From: Flavobacteriales bacterium
GTDB lineage: Bacteria; Bacteroidota; Bacteroidia; Flavobacteriales_F; PHOS-HE28
DNA: 33,818 nt
NCBI GenBank assembly: GCA_016703105.1
Contig: JADJCS010000021.1
Location: forward strand, 1-33,818
Direction: 5' to 3'
This document shows, in pieces, positions 1-7,673 of this stretch. Below the pieces are notes generated by a model. It did not search any database. It had not been told where the DNA came from and saw nothing but the letters and a program-made list of their open reading frames with translations. Position numbers and translations under genes: made by a program. Numbering within the stretch: position 1 is the stretch's first letter; every line of letters begins with the position of its first letter.

Positions 1-453
1 GTTGAAGGCCGATCCAAAGCCCAACTGAACGGAAGTAGGTCATGCAGCCCATTTCGTTGGTCTTCAGTTTCACCATGATCAGCACCTCCACGTATTGGTA
101 GCGGTGTGTATACTCATGCGCGGGCACGCCCACGTTAACGTTGACCGGAGCGTTCCAGTGGTGCTGGTCTGCAAGGTGAAGGCTTATCATATTTGGTTGC
201 CATCGGAGATGTTCATGAACACCCCGGTGCTCAACGGCGAAGTTGTCCTTGCCGAGACGGAAATCACCCATCAAGCCGAAGGTGAAACCCGCAGTCATGC
301 CATTGCCCTCCACTTCCTTCGTGTCACTCTATCCACCCTGTGTCTGGGGCCACTCTCGATCCCGAGTTTGAACCCCCGCGAGTCCGTGTCCTGTGCTATA
401 CCGCTTTGGCCTAAGGCCGCGATGGCTGCCAACGTGAGGATACCCTTCTTCAT
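1..453 (-). CDS. porT: PorT family outer membrane beta-barrel protein (T9SS component), 3' end cut by window, frameshifted
   Basis: PorT is an outer-membrane beta-barrel protein needed for type IX secretion and gliding in Bacteroidota. The start at 453 gives a clean signal peptide (MKKGILTLAAIAALGQSGIAQ). After it I can read, by switching frames, FKLGI, VAPDTGW, a DTKEVEGNG segment, GFTFGLMGDFRLG, then YQYVEV, IMVKLKTNEMG and TYFGQLGFGSAFN. These follow the order seen in PorT-family barrels. At least four frame changes are needed within 450 bases, so the reading frame as given is broken. The C-terminus lies beyond position 1. The gene is divergent from gldB. In other Flavobacteriales porT lies close to engB and mraZ, which supports the call. 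A generic OmpA-like or PF13568-type barrel is the alternative. Confidence 0.72.
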
Positions 454-493
454 CGTTTGCCGCCCATGTGGAGTTGGGCTAAAGGTAGTCTGA

Positions 494-1508
494 GGAAGCA
501 AGGCCCGGTCGTATCCGTTGTTGTTGGTCTTGTCTGCATGCGGTGGGGCAATTGCATCGAGCGGAGTGATCCCGTCCCCATCGAGCCGTGTCCTTCTTCC
601 GACTTGACCAAGCGGCCTTCCACGCGCCACCGGATTCCATCGCGAAGCGTGAGCCTTCTTTAGGCCCTATGCCGAGCAGGGTATTTCCCATCGTCTCTAC
701 GTGGAAGAGATCCCGCGGGTCAGCGCCGATCGATGACCCACGGCTGGGCATGGCTTTTGTTGCGATCCACGTGAGATCCTGATTGGAGTTGCGTACAAAC
801 GAAGTGCGGACAGCCTGTTCGGTGGTATGATGAGCAAAGGGCCCAGCTCACCGATGCGCCTGGTCGGTCGCAGGCCCTCTTCCGGAGCGGGCCTGTCCCC
901 GGTATCGTGGTCTTCAACCCGGGTTCAACTACGCGATCTCACCCACCGACAGCGTGCTGGGTATCGGCATCGAGTGGTTCGTAGGTGAGAACTCCCGTAG
1001 GGCGCTACCCGGCGTTCGAATGCTTTCCCCAACCATTGTGAAGGAACGCATGCGGCCGGCGATGCTTGTGCCTTCTGCCGTGAAGGGATGGGTGATGGTA
1101 CACTTCCTGGAGGACGCGCAGGGCAAGGACCTGCTCACGCATCTGGTCGCCGTTGGCAAGGTGATGGCGCTGGTCCAGGCACTGTTGCCGGAAGAGGATC
1201 CCGCATTGCTGTTGGGATATACCGAACAGGTGAAGCGGGCAAGGAGGGGCGAACGAGTACAACATCTGAAAGAGCTTGTGCGCAAGAAGATGCTCTATAG
1301 CGGCGTACATGAGCCGACCGGACGCATCATGAGCGATGGCCCGTTCACCAATGGTTTTCGCATGAGAGCCCGCGACCGGGCAATGGATAGGCCTGCGGAT
1401 GGTGCACCCAACTATCTCAAGGACCACCCGAACACGACCTTCGCACAACTTTTCTCCATGAAGATCCTCGCGAAGGCGTGCCTTTCCAAGAGCTACCGCC
1501 CCAGATAG
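494..1508 (+). CDS. gldB: Gliding motility lipoprotein GldB, frameshifted
   Basis: GldB is a lipoprotein required for gliding and T9SS function in Bacteroidota. A lipobox (LLVLSAC, Cys codon 539-541) sits near the N-terminus. In successive frames one reads RLDQAAFHAPPDSIA (about 600-650), VVFN and GFNYAISPTDSVLGIGIEWF (about 908-980), then the long stretch 1030-1500 with RPAMLVPSAVKGWVMVHFLE, GKVMALVQALLP, GYTEQ and SDGPFT, and the end SYRPR. The [FY]xxSPTDSVLGIGIE segment and the C-terminal ...YRPR are typical of GldB. No ATG is in frame upstream of the lipobox: the frame opens after a stop at 491-493, so the true start was probably lost to an indel, and the start given is the edge of the open frame. 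At least four frameshifts are present. gldC follows directly, the usual gldB-gldC pairing. Confidence 0.8.
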
Positions 1509-1550
1509 AAAGGAAGAAGGCTAAAGGGCAAAGGTGAAAGGCGAAGGGGG
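1509..1550 (+). repeat. Heptanucleotide tandem repeat, six imperfect AAAGGNN units
   Basis: Six consecutive 7-base units begin immediately after the gldB stop codon: aaaggaa, gaaggct, aaagggc, aaaggtg, aaaggcg, aaggggg. The purine-rich tract lies between gldB and gldC, 32 bases before the gldC start. It is a low-complexity short tandem repeat. Whether it acts as a leader or spacer is unknown. Confidence 0.75.
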
Positions 1551-1581
1551 AGACGAAAGACGCCGATCATTGAACAATGCC

Positions 1582-1901
1582 ATGAAGACCTCCGATATCC
1601 ACCTTCCGTGCAACTCGACGACAACCATGTTCCTGTGCGGATAGATTGGGAGGCGGAGGATGGTGGGGAAGAGCAGCAGCAAAGGTGCTGTTATCGCTGT
1701 GGGACGAGCAAGAGAAGAACACCCTGCGAATCGACCGGACCAAGGAAATGAGCGTGGAGGAGATGGCCTTCTTCCACCAGAACATCCTTACGCTGGTGGA
1801 CACCTTCGAGCGTGCCACCGGTGAAGTGAAGATGGCCGCACAGATGCGCGATTTCCGGGGCCTACTTCGCCGAGCACATGTTGCCGGAGTTGAAGAAGTA
1901 A
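1582..1901 (+). CDS. gldC: Gliding motility protein GldC, frameshifted
   Basis: GldC is a small cytoplasmic protein (about 110 residues) that supports gliding in Bacteroidota. The start ATG at 1582 gives MKTSDIHL. Shifting frames, one reads VQLDDNHVPVRIDWEAED, then VLLSLWDEQEKNTLRID, KEMSVEEMAFFHQ, LVDTFERATG and KMAAQMRDF, ending AYFAEHMLPELKK and TAA at 1899-1901. The order IxWxAED / LSLWDExEKNTLRIDLW / DTFERATG is diagnostic of the family. About four single-base frameshifts interrupt the frame. It lies 80 bases after gldB in the same direction and converges with engB. Confidence 0.85.
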
Positions 1902-1958
1902 GAAGATTGCAGGAGCAGGGGGCAGGGCGCGAACGTCCATTGCCCCGCGCGCTCGATC

Positions 1959-2631
1959 TCACTTCCAACGTGCGTTCACTCCATCGATGAAGCTTGAGCA
2001 GTGCCCTCCCGGCCCAGGTAGGCCTGAGGAGGTCATGAAAGATCTCCGGGAACTTTTGCCATGTCTTCTCCAGCTCGCGCCGCATGGCGGCGATATTGCT
2101 GTCCACCTTCGGCTGTTTCAGCTTGTCGCACCTGGTGAAGGCGAGGACGAACGGAATGCCTTGCTCTCCGAGCCACGGGATCATCTCCAGGTCGTTCTTC
2201 TGCGGTTCCAGCCGGGCGTCCACCAGCAAGAAGACGGATTGGAGGTTCTCGCGTACTTTCAGATAGGCCTCATCATGCCTTTCACGCGGCGCGTTCCACC
2301 TGGCCCACTTTGGCGAAACCGTAGCCCGGCAGATCGGCGAGCATCCACGGACGATCGTTCGTCAACGGCACCTCCACCCGGAAGTGTTCCACGTTGCGTG
2401 TGCGGCCTAAAGTTGCTCACGCGCGCCAACTTGTTGATGCCCACGAGCATGTCGATCAACGAGTTTACCCACGTTGCCCGCCCGATGAAGGCGTACCCGG
2501 TAGCGCGGGTTTCGGCCAGTGCGCATGGGTGCGGCCGCTACCAAGATGTTCTGCGCGGAGGGGCGATCATGGTTCTGGTGCTCGGTTGTCAGGTATCCGC
2601 TAACGGCCGTGACCGCGGGAGCCACCTTCAA
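1959..2631 (-). CDS. engB: Ribosome biogenesis GTPase YsxC/EngB, frameshifted
   Basis: EngB is an essential GTPase of large ribosomal subunit assembly. The ATG at 2629-2631 begins MKVAPAV. Reading on in shifting frames gives FIGRANVGKSSLIDML, the Walker A/G1 (GxxNVGKS); then LADLPGYGFAKVGQ, the G3 DxPGYG motif (about 2290-2330); LVDARLEPQKNDLEMI; and LAFTRCDKLKQPKVDSN, the G4 [T]xxD motif (about 2100-2140). It ends in FIDGVNARWK with TGA at 1959-1961. The frame is broken at least five times. Only 10 bases separate it from the hydrolase upstream, so the two are probably one transcript. In Flavobacteriales engB and the hydrolase commonly sit next to mraZ. Confidence 0.85.
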
Positions 2632-2641
2632 CGGACAACCA

Positions 2642-3413
2642 TCAACTATTTGACCGCACCGCAGCCAGCGTTCTTCGCAACCAACGATCCAGGATGGCGA
2701 TGAAAGCCTCCGGCTGTTCCATCATGGGCGCATGTCCACATTCATCGACCCAGAACAATTCACCGTGCGGATCAGGTGGTGGAACTCTTCGGCCACATCG
2801 GGTGGGTGATGGTATCCCGCTTGCCCCAGATAAGGCACACGGGCATCTTCAGTTTCGGGATCTCCTTGGCCATGTTGTGGCGTATGGCGCCTTGGCCAAG
2901 GCCAGTATCCGGAGCAACTTCGCCCGGTCGTTGATCGTTTCGTAGCACTCTTCCACCAACTCGTCCGTGGCGTGCTTCGGATCGTAGAAGGTGACGGCCA
3001 CCTTCTGTTTGATGAAGACCTTGTCCTCCCGGCGGGGGAAGCTGCCGCCAAAAGCGTTCTCGTAGAGCCCACTGCTGCCGGTAGTGATCAGGCTGCGCAC
3101 TTTCTCGGGTGGTGACGATAATGCACCAGCGCCACATGGCCACCCAGGAGTTGCCGAGCAGGTTCACTTCCGGGCACCCCTTGAACTCGATGAAGCGGTG
3201 CAGGAATTTGGCCAAGGCCCCACGTTCGTGCTTAACATGGTAGGGTGTACAAAGGCAGTATGGGCATCACCACCCGGTACTGCTTTGTAAAGTGGAGAAG
3301 GCCGTCTCGAAATTGCTCAGCGCCCCGAAGAGGCCGTGCAAGAGAATGAGCACCGGCCCATCGCCTTCCTCCACGTAGTGGAACTCACCTTCCTCCTTCA
3401 GCCTTGACAGCAT
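2642..3413 (-). CDS. Alpha/beta-fold hydrolase, frameshifted
   Basis: The start ATG at 3411-3413 is preceded by AAGGAG eight bases upstream, an unusually good ribosome binding site for this window, and begins MLSRLKEEGEFHYVEEG. Next comes the oxyanion region LILLHGLFGALSNF, then EVNLLGNS, the nucleophile elbow (GNSLGG expected, broken by a frameshift just after the Ser near 3150). KLKMPVCLIWGKRDTIT supplies the acid Asp region, and CGHAPMMEQPEAF, visible in a third frame near 2715-2750, supplies the catalytic His. It ends DRWLRRTL with TGA at 2642-2644. The substrate cannot be inferred. The gene is just upstream of engB on the same strand and divergent from mraZ. Confidence 0.82.
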
Positions 3414-3725
3414 TCTGGTTCTCCTTGACCGGCGTTGAGCGGGTCCGTCCAAAAGTAGTGAAGCGTCCATGGGCCCTTCGTAGTCGCTCACGGTGTATCC
3501 ACATCGTCCTGTGGGCAAGTTGTTGCGGCCATCGGTCGGCCCCGCCGCCCGCGCATCCGAGCTTCGTGAACGGGGCCGATCGACCTATCGGGCCACTGGT
3601 TGGTGGCGATGAATGGTTGTTGATTACTCCCACTTCCTCCCACCGTCTATCGATCTCATATATACAGGCCCAACAAGGGGTCTGGCAACAAATCGTCATC
3701 TTCGTCGTTCAGAAGTTATCGACAT

Positions 3726-3761
3726 TGGGCAAAATAGTGGAGCTTGTGGAGGAGAGTGGGA
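3726..3761 (+). promoter_or_regulatory. MraZ operator: four TGGRN repeats about one helical turn apart
   Basis: Four copies of TGG[GA]N lie in a row on the plus strand: TGGGC 3726-3730, TGGAG 3738-3742, TGGAG 3747-3751 and TGGGA 3757-3761. The start-to-start spacings are 12, 9 and 10 bases. E. coli MraZ binds direct TGGGN repeats with 5-base spacers (10-base period) upstream of its own gene. The array sits 43-78 bases before the mraZ start, so autorepression is the natural reading. The 12 and 9 spacings could reflect indels in the consensus. Confidence 0.65.
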
Positions 3762-3770
3762 CGATCCGTC

Positions 3771-3778
3771 TACTTTCG
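3771..3778 (+). promoter_or_regulatory. Putative -7 element of the dcw operon promoter
   Basis: TACTTTCG matches the Bacteroidota -7 consensus TAnnTTTG with one mismatch. It lies 10 bases after the last MraZ repeat and 26 bases before the mraZ start codon. The operator would then overlap the -33 region, the expected place for repression. No clear -33 TTG is visible. Confidence 0.4.
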
Positions 3779-3803
3779 CTGCCGTCCCGCACGCGCATGA
3801 TGC

Positions 3804-4264
3804 ATGCTGAACCTGTTAGGGGAATACGATCCAGGCTGGACGCCAAAGGGCGGCTGGTGCTACCAAGTGGGCTGAAGAAGCAGCTCGCCGAGGTGGCATC
3901 GAAAGGCTTCGCATCAACCGCGACGTGTTCAAGTCCTGCCTTGTGCTGTACCCGATCGACGAGTGGGAGCGCACCCAAACCATGATGGCACGGCTGAACC
4001 CTTTTCTGGAGAAGAACCGAGTTCATCCGGCGCTTCGCCAGTGGGGCCACCCAGCTGGAGCTCGATGGCAGTGGGCGCTTGTTTCCGCCCAAGCCTTTGA
4101 TGGACCATGCCGGCATCGGCAAGGACATCAAGTTGGCGGGTCTGCTCGATCGCATCGAGGTATGGAGCAAGGAAGGGCATGCCCGAATGCTGCGCGAGAC
4201 CGTGGACCTCACCGCCCTCGCCGAAGAGGTGATGGGCAGCCCGGGTAACACCAATGGCCAGTGA
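3804..4264 (+). CDS. mraZ: Transcriptional regulator MraZ, frameshifted
   Basis: MraZ is a DNA-binding AbrB-like regulator at the head of division clusters. The ATG at 3804 reads MLNLLGEYDP. After a lost C in a short C run (about 3831) the frame continues RLDAKGRLVLPSGLKKQL, the first MraZ half-domain. Near 3900-4000 comes INRDVFKSCLVLYPIDEWE, then FLEKNR, and in another frame the second half, LELDGSGR, followed by GIGKDIKLAGLLDRIEVWS. The protein ends EEVMGSPGNTNGQ at 4264. DxKGRLxLP and the later D-GR repeat are the two signature motifs. About four frameshifts are present. It overlaps rsmH by 11 bases and is probably controlled by the TGGRN array upstream. Confidence 0.88.
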
Positions 4265-5157
4265 TTACCACGCTCCCGTTCTTTACATGACTGTGTCAAT
4301 GGCCTGAACATCCGCCCGGACGGCGTCTATGTGGACGTCACCTTCGGCGGCGGTGGACATAGCCGGGCGATCCTGGAAAACTGGGGCCGCAAGGTGCCTT
4401 GGTGGCGTTCGACCGCGATCGCGATGCCTGGAACAACGCCTCGGATGATCCCCGCTTCACGCTGGTGCGCTCCGACTTCCGCTGGCTGCGGAACCACTTG
4501 CGCTACCTCGGCAAGCTGTCGATCGATGGCTTGCTCGCCGACCTTGGGGTGAGCAGCCACCAGTTCGACACCGGCGCACGGGGCTTCAGTTTCCGCTTCG
4601 ATGGTCCGCTCGACATGCGGATGGACGCTCGAACGAAGCGCACCGCAGCGGTCTTGTTGAGGGAGCTGGACGAAACGGCGCTGGCGAGCCTCTTGCGCGC
4701 GCACGGCGAAGTGGACGGTGCCGCTCGCGTGGCGCGCACCATCAAGCAGGCGGTCGCGCAAGGGCCCATCACCACCACCCACCAACTGGTGGAGGTGTTG
4801 CGCCCGCTGACCCCACGGCGCGAGGAGAGCGGCTTCCTCGCCCAGGTGTTCCAAGCGCTCCGTATCGCGGTGAACGACGAATTGGGATCGCTCCTGCGCT
4901 TGCTCACCGAAAGCGCCGCATGCATCCGCCCCGGAGGAAGACTCGTGGTGATCAGCTACCACAGCCTGGAGGACCGCCTGGTGAAGAACTGGATGCGCGC
5001 GGGCGATGCGGGTGGTGAGGAGAAGAAGGATGTGTACGGCAACCGGATCCGGCCCTTCCGGCCATTGACCAACAAGGCGATACAGCCAACTGACGAAGAG
5101 ATAGCAAGGAATCCCCGGGCGCGCAGTGCCCGGGCCAGGATCGCGGAACGAACGTGA
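4254..5157 (+). CDS. rsmH: 16S rRNA (cytosine(1402)-N(4))-methyltransferase RsmH, frameshifted near the start
   Basis: RsmH uses S-adenosylmethionine to methylate N4 of C1402 in 16S rRNA. The ATG at 4254 (MASDYHAPVL) overlaps the end of mraZ. After a lost base near 4287 the frame gives NGLNIRPDGVYVDVTFGGGG, the SAM-binding DxTxGxGGH loop. A second loss, in a C run near 4393, leads to LVAFDRDRDAW. From 4399 the frame is clean to the stop: LLADLGVSSHQFD, ARGFSFRFDGPLDMRMD (family hallmark), and SYHSLEDRLVKNW. The length, about 301 residues, is normal. The stop overlaps the GTG start of ftsL. Confidence 0.95.
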
Positions 5158-5556
5158 AAGAGAACAGAACGAAGGAAGAGAGTACCGAGCAGCCCAAGGT
5201 CTCCCGCAAGGAAGGCCAGGCGAAGCTCCCGCGCGCCCTCATCGGCGTGCTCAACGGATCCTTCCTCACCCGGGAGCAGGTGCTGGGCAACATGCCCTTC
5301 ATCCTCTATGTGGCCGGGCTCATGCTGCTGTATATCGGCTATGGCTACTACACCGAGCGCACGGTGCGCGACCTGCATGGCACCGATGCCGACCTGAAGG
5401 AACTGCGCAGCGAGTATATCACCGTGCGCAGCCATCTGGACAAGACCGAGCAGCAAAGCCAGGTAGCGGAGGGCATCTCCGGCATCGGGCTGCGGAGAGC
5501 CGAGTGCCCCACGCAAGATCGAAGTGGACGAGGACCAACTCGAGGACTTGCGCTGA
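5154..5556 (+). CDS. ftsL: FtsL-like division protein, two small frameshifts near the C-terminus
   Basis: FtsL is a bitopic septum protein that works with FtsQ/DivIB and the FtsWI synthase. This gene begins at GTG 5154, overlapping the rsmH stop. It has a charged cytoplasmic N-terminus, one membrane helix at about residues 47-66 (MPFILYVAGLMLLYIGYGYY) and a periplasmic coiled-coil-like stretch (DLKELRSEYITVRSHLDKTE). Beyond IGLR the frame as written runs through into ftsI. If one G (near 5496) and one C (near 5510) are restored, the tail becomes ESRVPP, RKIEVDEDQLEDLR and TGA at 5554-5556, just before the ftsI ATG. This tail matches Bacteroidota FtsL-like proteins, so I read two genes and not a fusion. 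Confidence 0.82.
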
Positions 5557-5558
5557 CC

Positions 5559-7673
5559 ATGGAGATCCAACGCACCCTCCGACTGCGCGCCTACTTGGTG
5601 TATGGCCTGCTGATCGTCTTCGCCCTCTCGATCGCGGTCAAGCTCTTCACCATCCAGTTGGTGGAAGGCGACAAATGGGTGGCGCGCGCCGAACACGTCG
5701 CTACCGCCTACCGCACCGTTCAACCGGACCGCGGGCATATCTACAGCGAGGATGGGCGCTTCCTAAGCACGAGCGTACCCGAGTATGAAGTGCGCATGGA
5801 CCTCATGGCCGACGGCCTCAGCGATGAATTGTTCCGCGCCGAGCTGGATCCGCTGTGCCAGGCCCTGAGCGAACTCTTCGCAGATCGCACGGCCGCCGAC
5901 TACCGCCGCGACCTCCTTGCTGCTCGCGCCCGCCATGATCGCTACCATTTGATAAAGCGCAAGGTGGACCACGAGCAATTGCAGCACATGAAGGCGATCC
6001 CGCTCTTCAAACGCGGACGGTACGCCAGCGGAATGATCATCGAGAAGCGCACTGTGCGCATGCGCCCCTTCGGACGATTGGCTTCGCGCACTGTGGGCTA
6101 TGTATTGAAGGACAGTACGACCATCGGTCTGGAAGGAGGCTATGATCAATGGTTGCGCGGCGTGACCGGTAAGCGCTTGGAGCGCCGCCTTACCGGTGGC
6201 ATCTGGATGCCGATCGATGATGGCGAAGGACAGGATCCCGTACCCGGCAGTGATGTGCATACCACCATCGACATCAATCTGCAGGACGTGGCCGACGCCG
6301 CGCTTGAAGCACAACTGCGCAAGCATGGTGCGCACCACGGCTGTGTGGTGGTGATGGAAGTGGCTACCGGCTACATCAAGGCCATCAGCAATCTCACTCG
6401 GCGCGGCGACAGCGTGTACGTGGAGGACCTGAACTATGCGGTGGGCCTCGCCTGCGAACCGGGCTCCACGTTCAAGACCGCTGCGCTGATGGTGGCTTTG
6501 GAGGATGGCCGGGTGCAGGTGACCGACACCGTGGACACGAAGAAGGGCCAGGTGCGCTTCCACGATCGCGTCATGAAGGACTCGCATGAAGGCGGATATG
6601 GGAAGATCACCGTGCAGCGCGCGCTGGAGTTGAGCAGCAACACCGGCGTATCGCAACTGATCAACAGTGCCTATCGCACCGAGCCGAAGCGTTTCGTGGA
6701 AGGACTTCGGAAGCTCGGGCTCGACCGTCCGCTCGGTGTGCGCTTACCCGGCGAGGGTTCGCCGGTGATGCGTAACCCGGGCGACAAAGGATGGAGCGGT
6801 GTGAGCCTGCCTTGGATGAGCATCGGTTATGAGGTGAGCATGACACCCATGCAGATCCTCGCCTTCTACAACGCGATCGCCAACGGCGGCCGCATGATGC
6901 AACCGCAGTTCGCCACGAAGGTGACGCGCGCTGGCAAGGAGGTGGAACGATTCGAACCCCTTGTCCTCAATGAGCGCATCTGCTCACCGGCGACCCTCGA
7001 CCAAGTGCATGCCATGCTTGTAGGTGTGGTGGACAGCGGCACCGCGGTGAACCTGAAGGCCGCGCATTTCAAGATCGCTGGTAAGACCGGTACCGCGCAG
7101 ATCGCGCAGGAGAAGTCCGGGTACAAGCTCAGCGGCACCAGCTATCAGGCGTCGTTCGTCGGTTACTTCCCCGCCGAAGCACCGCGCTATTCGGCGATCG
7201 TCGTGGTGAGCTCGCCCAGCATGAGCGGCTACTACGGCAATGTGGTCGCCGGACCCATTTTCCGTGAGATCGCCGACAAGATCCACAGCAATCGCCTGGA
7301 GATGCAGACCGGTCTCGCGGAAGCGGCGCCGACCGAAGCACGTACCCCGATCACCTACAGCGGTCACGCTGGTGATCTGCGCCAAGCGCTCGCGGGCCTG
7401 GGCGTGAAGAGCGAACAGATCGGCGAAGGAGAATGGGTGACCACCACGGCAGGCGATAGCGCAGTGGTGCTGAAACCCCGCGGCCTTCCCGGTGATGCGT
7501 TGCGCCTCGTACCGAACGTGCTCGGCATGGGCCTGAAGGATGCCCTTTACATCCTGGAGAACCGTGGTCTGCATGTGCGTGTGCTCGGTTCCGGCATGGT
7601 GCGACGCCAATCGATCAGCCCGGGACAACGGTATACGAACGGTAGCACCATCATTCTAGATCTCACCACATGA
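5559..7673 (+). CDS. ftsI: Peptidoglycan D,D-transpeptidase FtsI (PBP3) with C-terminal PASTA domain
   Basis: FtsI cross-links septal peptidoglycan with FtsW. The 704-residue protein has a membrane anchor at about residues 11-32, a pedestal domain, and the transpeptidase motifs: SxxK in PGSTFK (Ser303, Lys306), SxN in LSSNTG (Ser359-Asn361) and KTGT (509-512). The C-terminal region from about residue 648 (LRLVPNVLGMGLKDALYILE) is one PASTA domain, usual in Bacteroidota FtsI. I place the start at the ATG 5559, three bases after the reconstructed ftsL stop, because the membrane anchor then sits at the N-terminus; the longer open frame upstream is ftsL read in register. The stop overlaps murE by 4 bases. 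Confidence 0.95.
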   Translation: MEIQRTLRLRAYLVYGLLIVFALSIAVKLFTIQLVEGDKWVARAEHVATAYRTVQPDRGHIYSEDGRFLSTSVPEYEVRMDLMADGLSDELFRAELDPLCQALSELFADRTAADYRRDLLAARARHDRYHLIKRKVDHEQLQHMKAIPLFKRGRYASGMIIEKRTVRMRPFGRLASRTVGYVLKDSTTIGLEGGYDQWLRGVTGKRLERRLTGGIWMPIDDGEGQDPVPGSDVHTTIDINLQDVADAALEAQLRKHGAHHGCVVVMEVATGYIKAISNLTRRGDSVYVEDLNYAVGLACEPGSTFKTAALMVALEDGRVQVTDTVDTKKGQVRFHDRVMKDSHEGGYGKITVQRALELSSNTGVSQLINSAYRTEPKRFVEGLRKLGLDRPLGVRLPGEGSPVMRNPGDKGWSGVSLPWMSIGYEVSMTPMQILAFYNAIANGGRMMQPQFATKVTRAGKEVERFEPLVLNERICSPATLDQVHAMLVGVVDSGTAVNLKAAHFKIAGKTGTAQIAQEKSGYKLSGTSYQASFVGYFPAEAPRYSAIVVVSSPSMSGYYGNVVAGPIFREIADKIHSNRLEMQTGLAEAAPTEARTPITYSGHAGDLRQALAGLGVKSEQIGEGEWVTTTAGDSAVVLKPRGLPGDALRLVPNVLGMGLKDALYILENRGLHVRVLGSGMVRRQSISPGQRYTNGSTIILDLTT

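Larger units (their letters stand above)
3414..3803. other. Divergent intergenic region between the hydrolase and mraZ
   Basis: This 390-base stretch separates the minus-strand hydrolase from the plus-strand dcw operon. I see no convincing gene: open frames cross it on both strands but none carries a recognisable domain. The right-hand 80 bases contain the MraZ-type operator and -7 element annotated separately. A promoter for the hydrolase must also lie here, but I cannot place it. Confidence 0.6.

Noticed and set aside
1..3413. A cluster of pseudogenes at the left end
   Set aside because: Five unrelated genes, including the essential engB, are all equally broken by small indels, which points to consensus errors instead of decay.
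3404..3985. A 193-residue plus-strand gene upstream of mraZ
   Set aside because: Its 3' part is mraZ in register and its 5' part is non-coding sequence with no domain; the operator and promoter lie inside it.
5154..7673. A true FtsL-FtsI fusion protein
   Set aside because: Two single-base repairs restore both genes and a normal stop/start junction; the same type of loss recurs elsewhere in the window.
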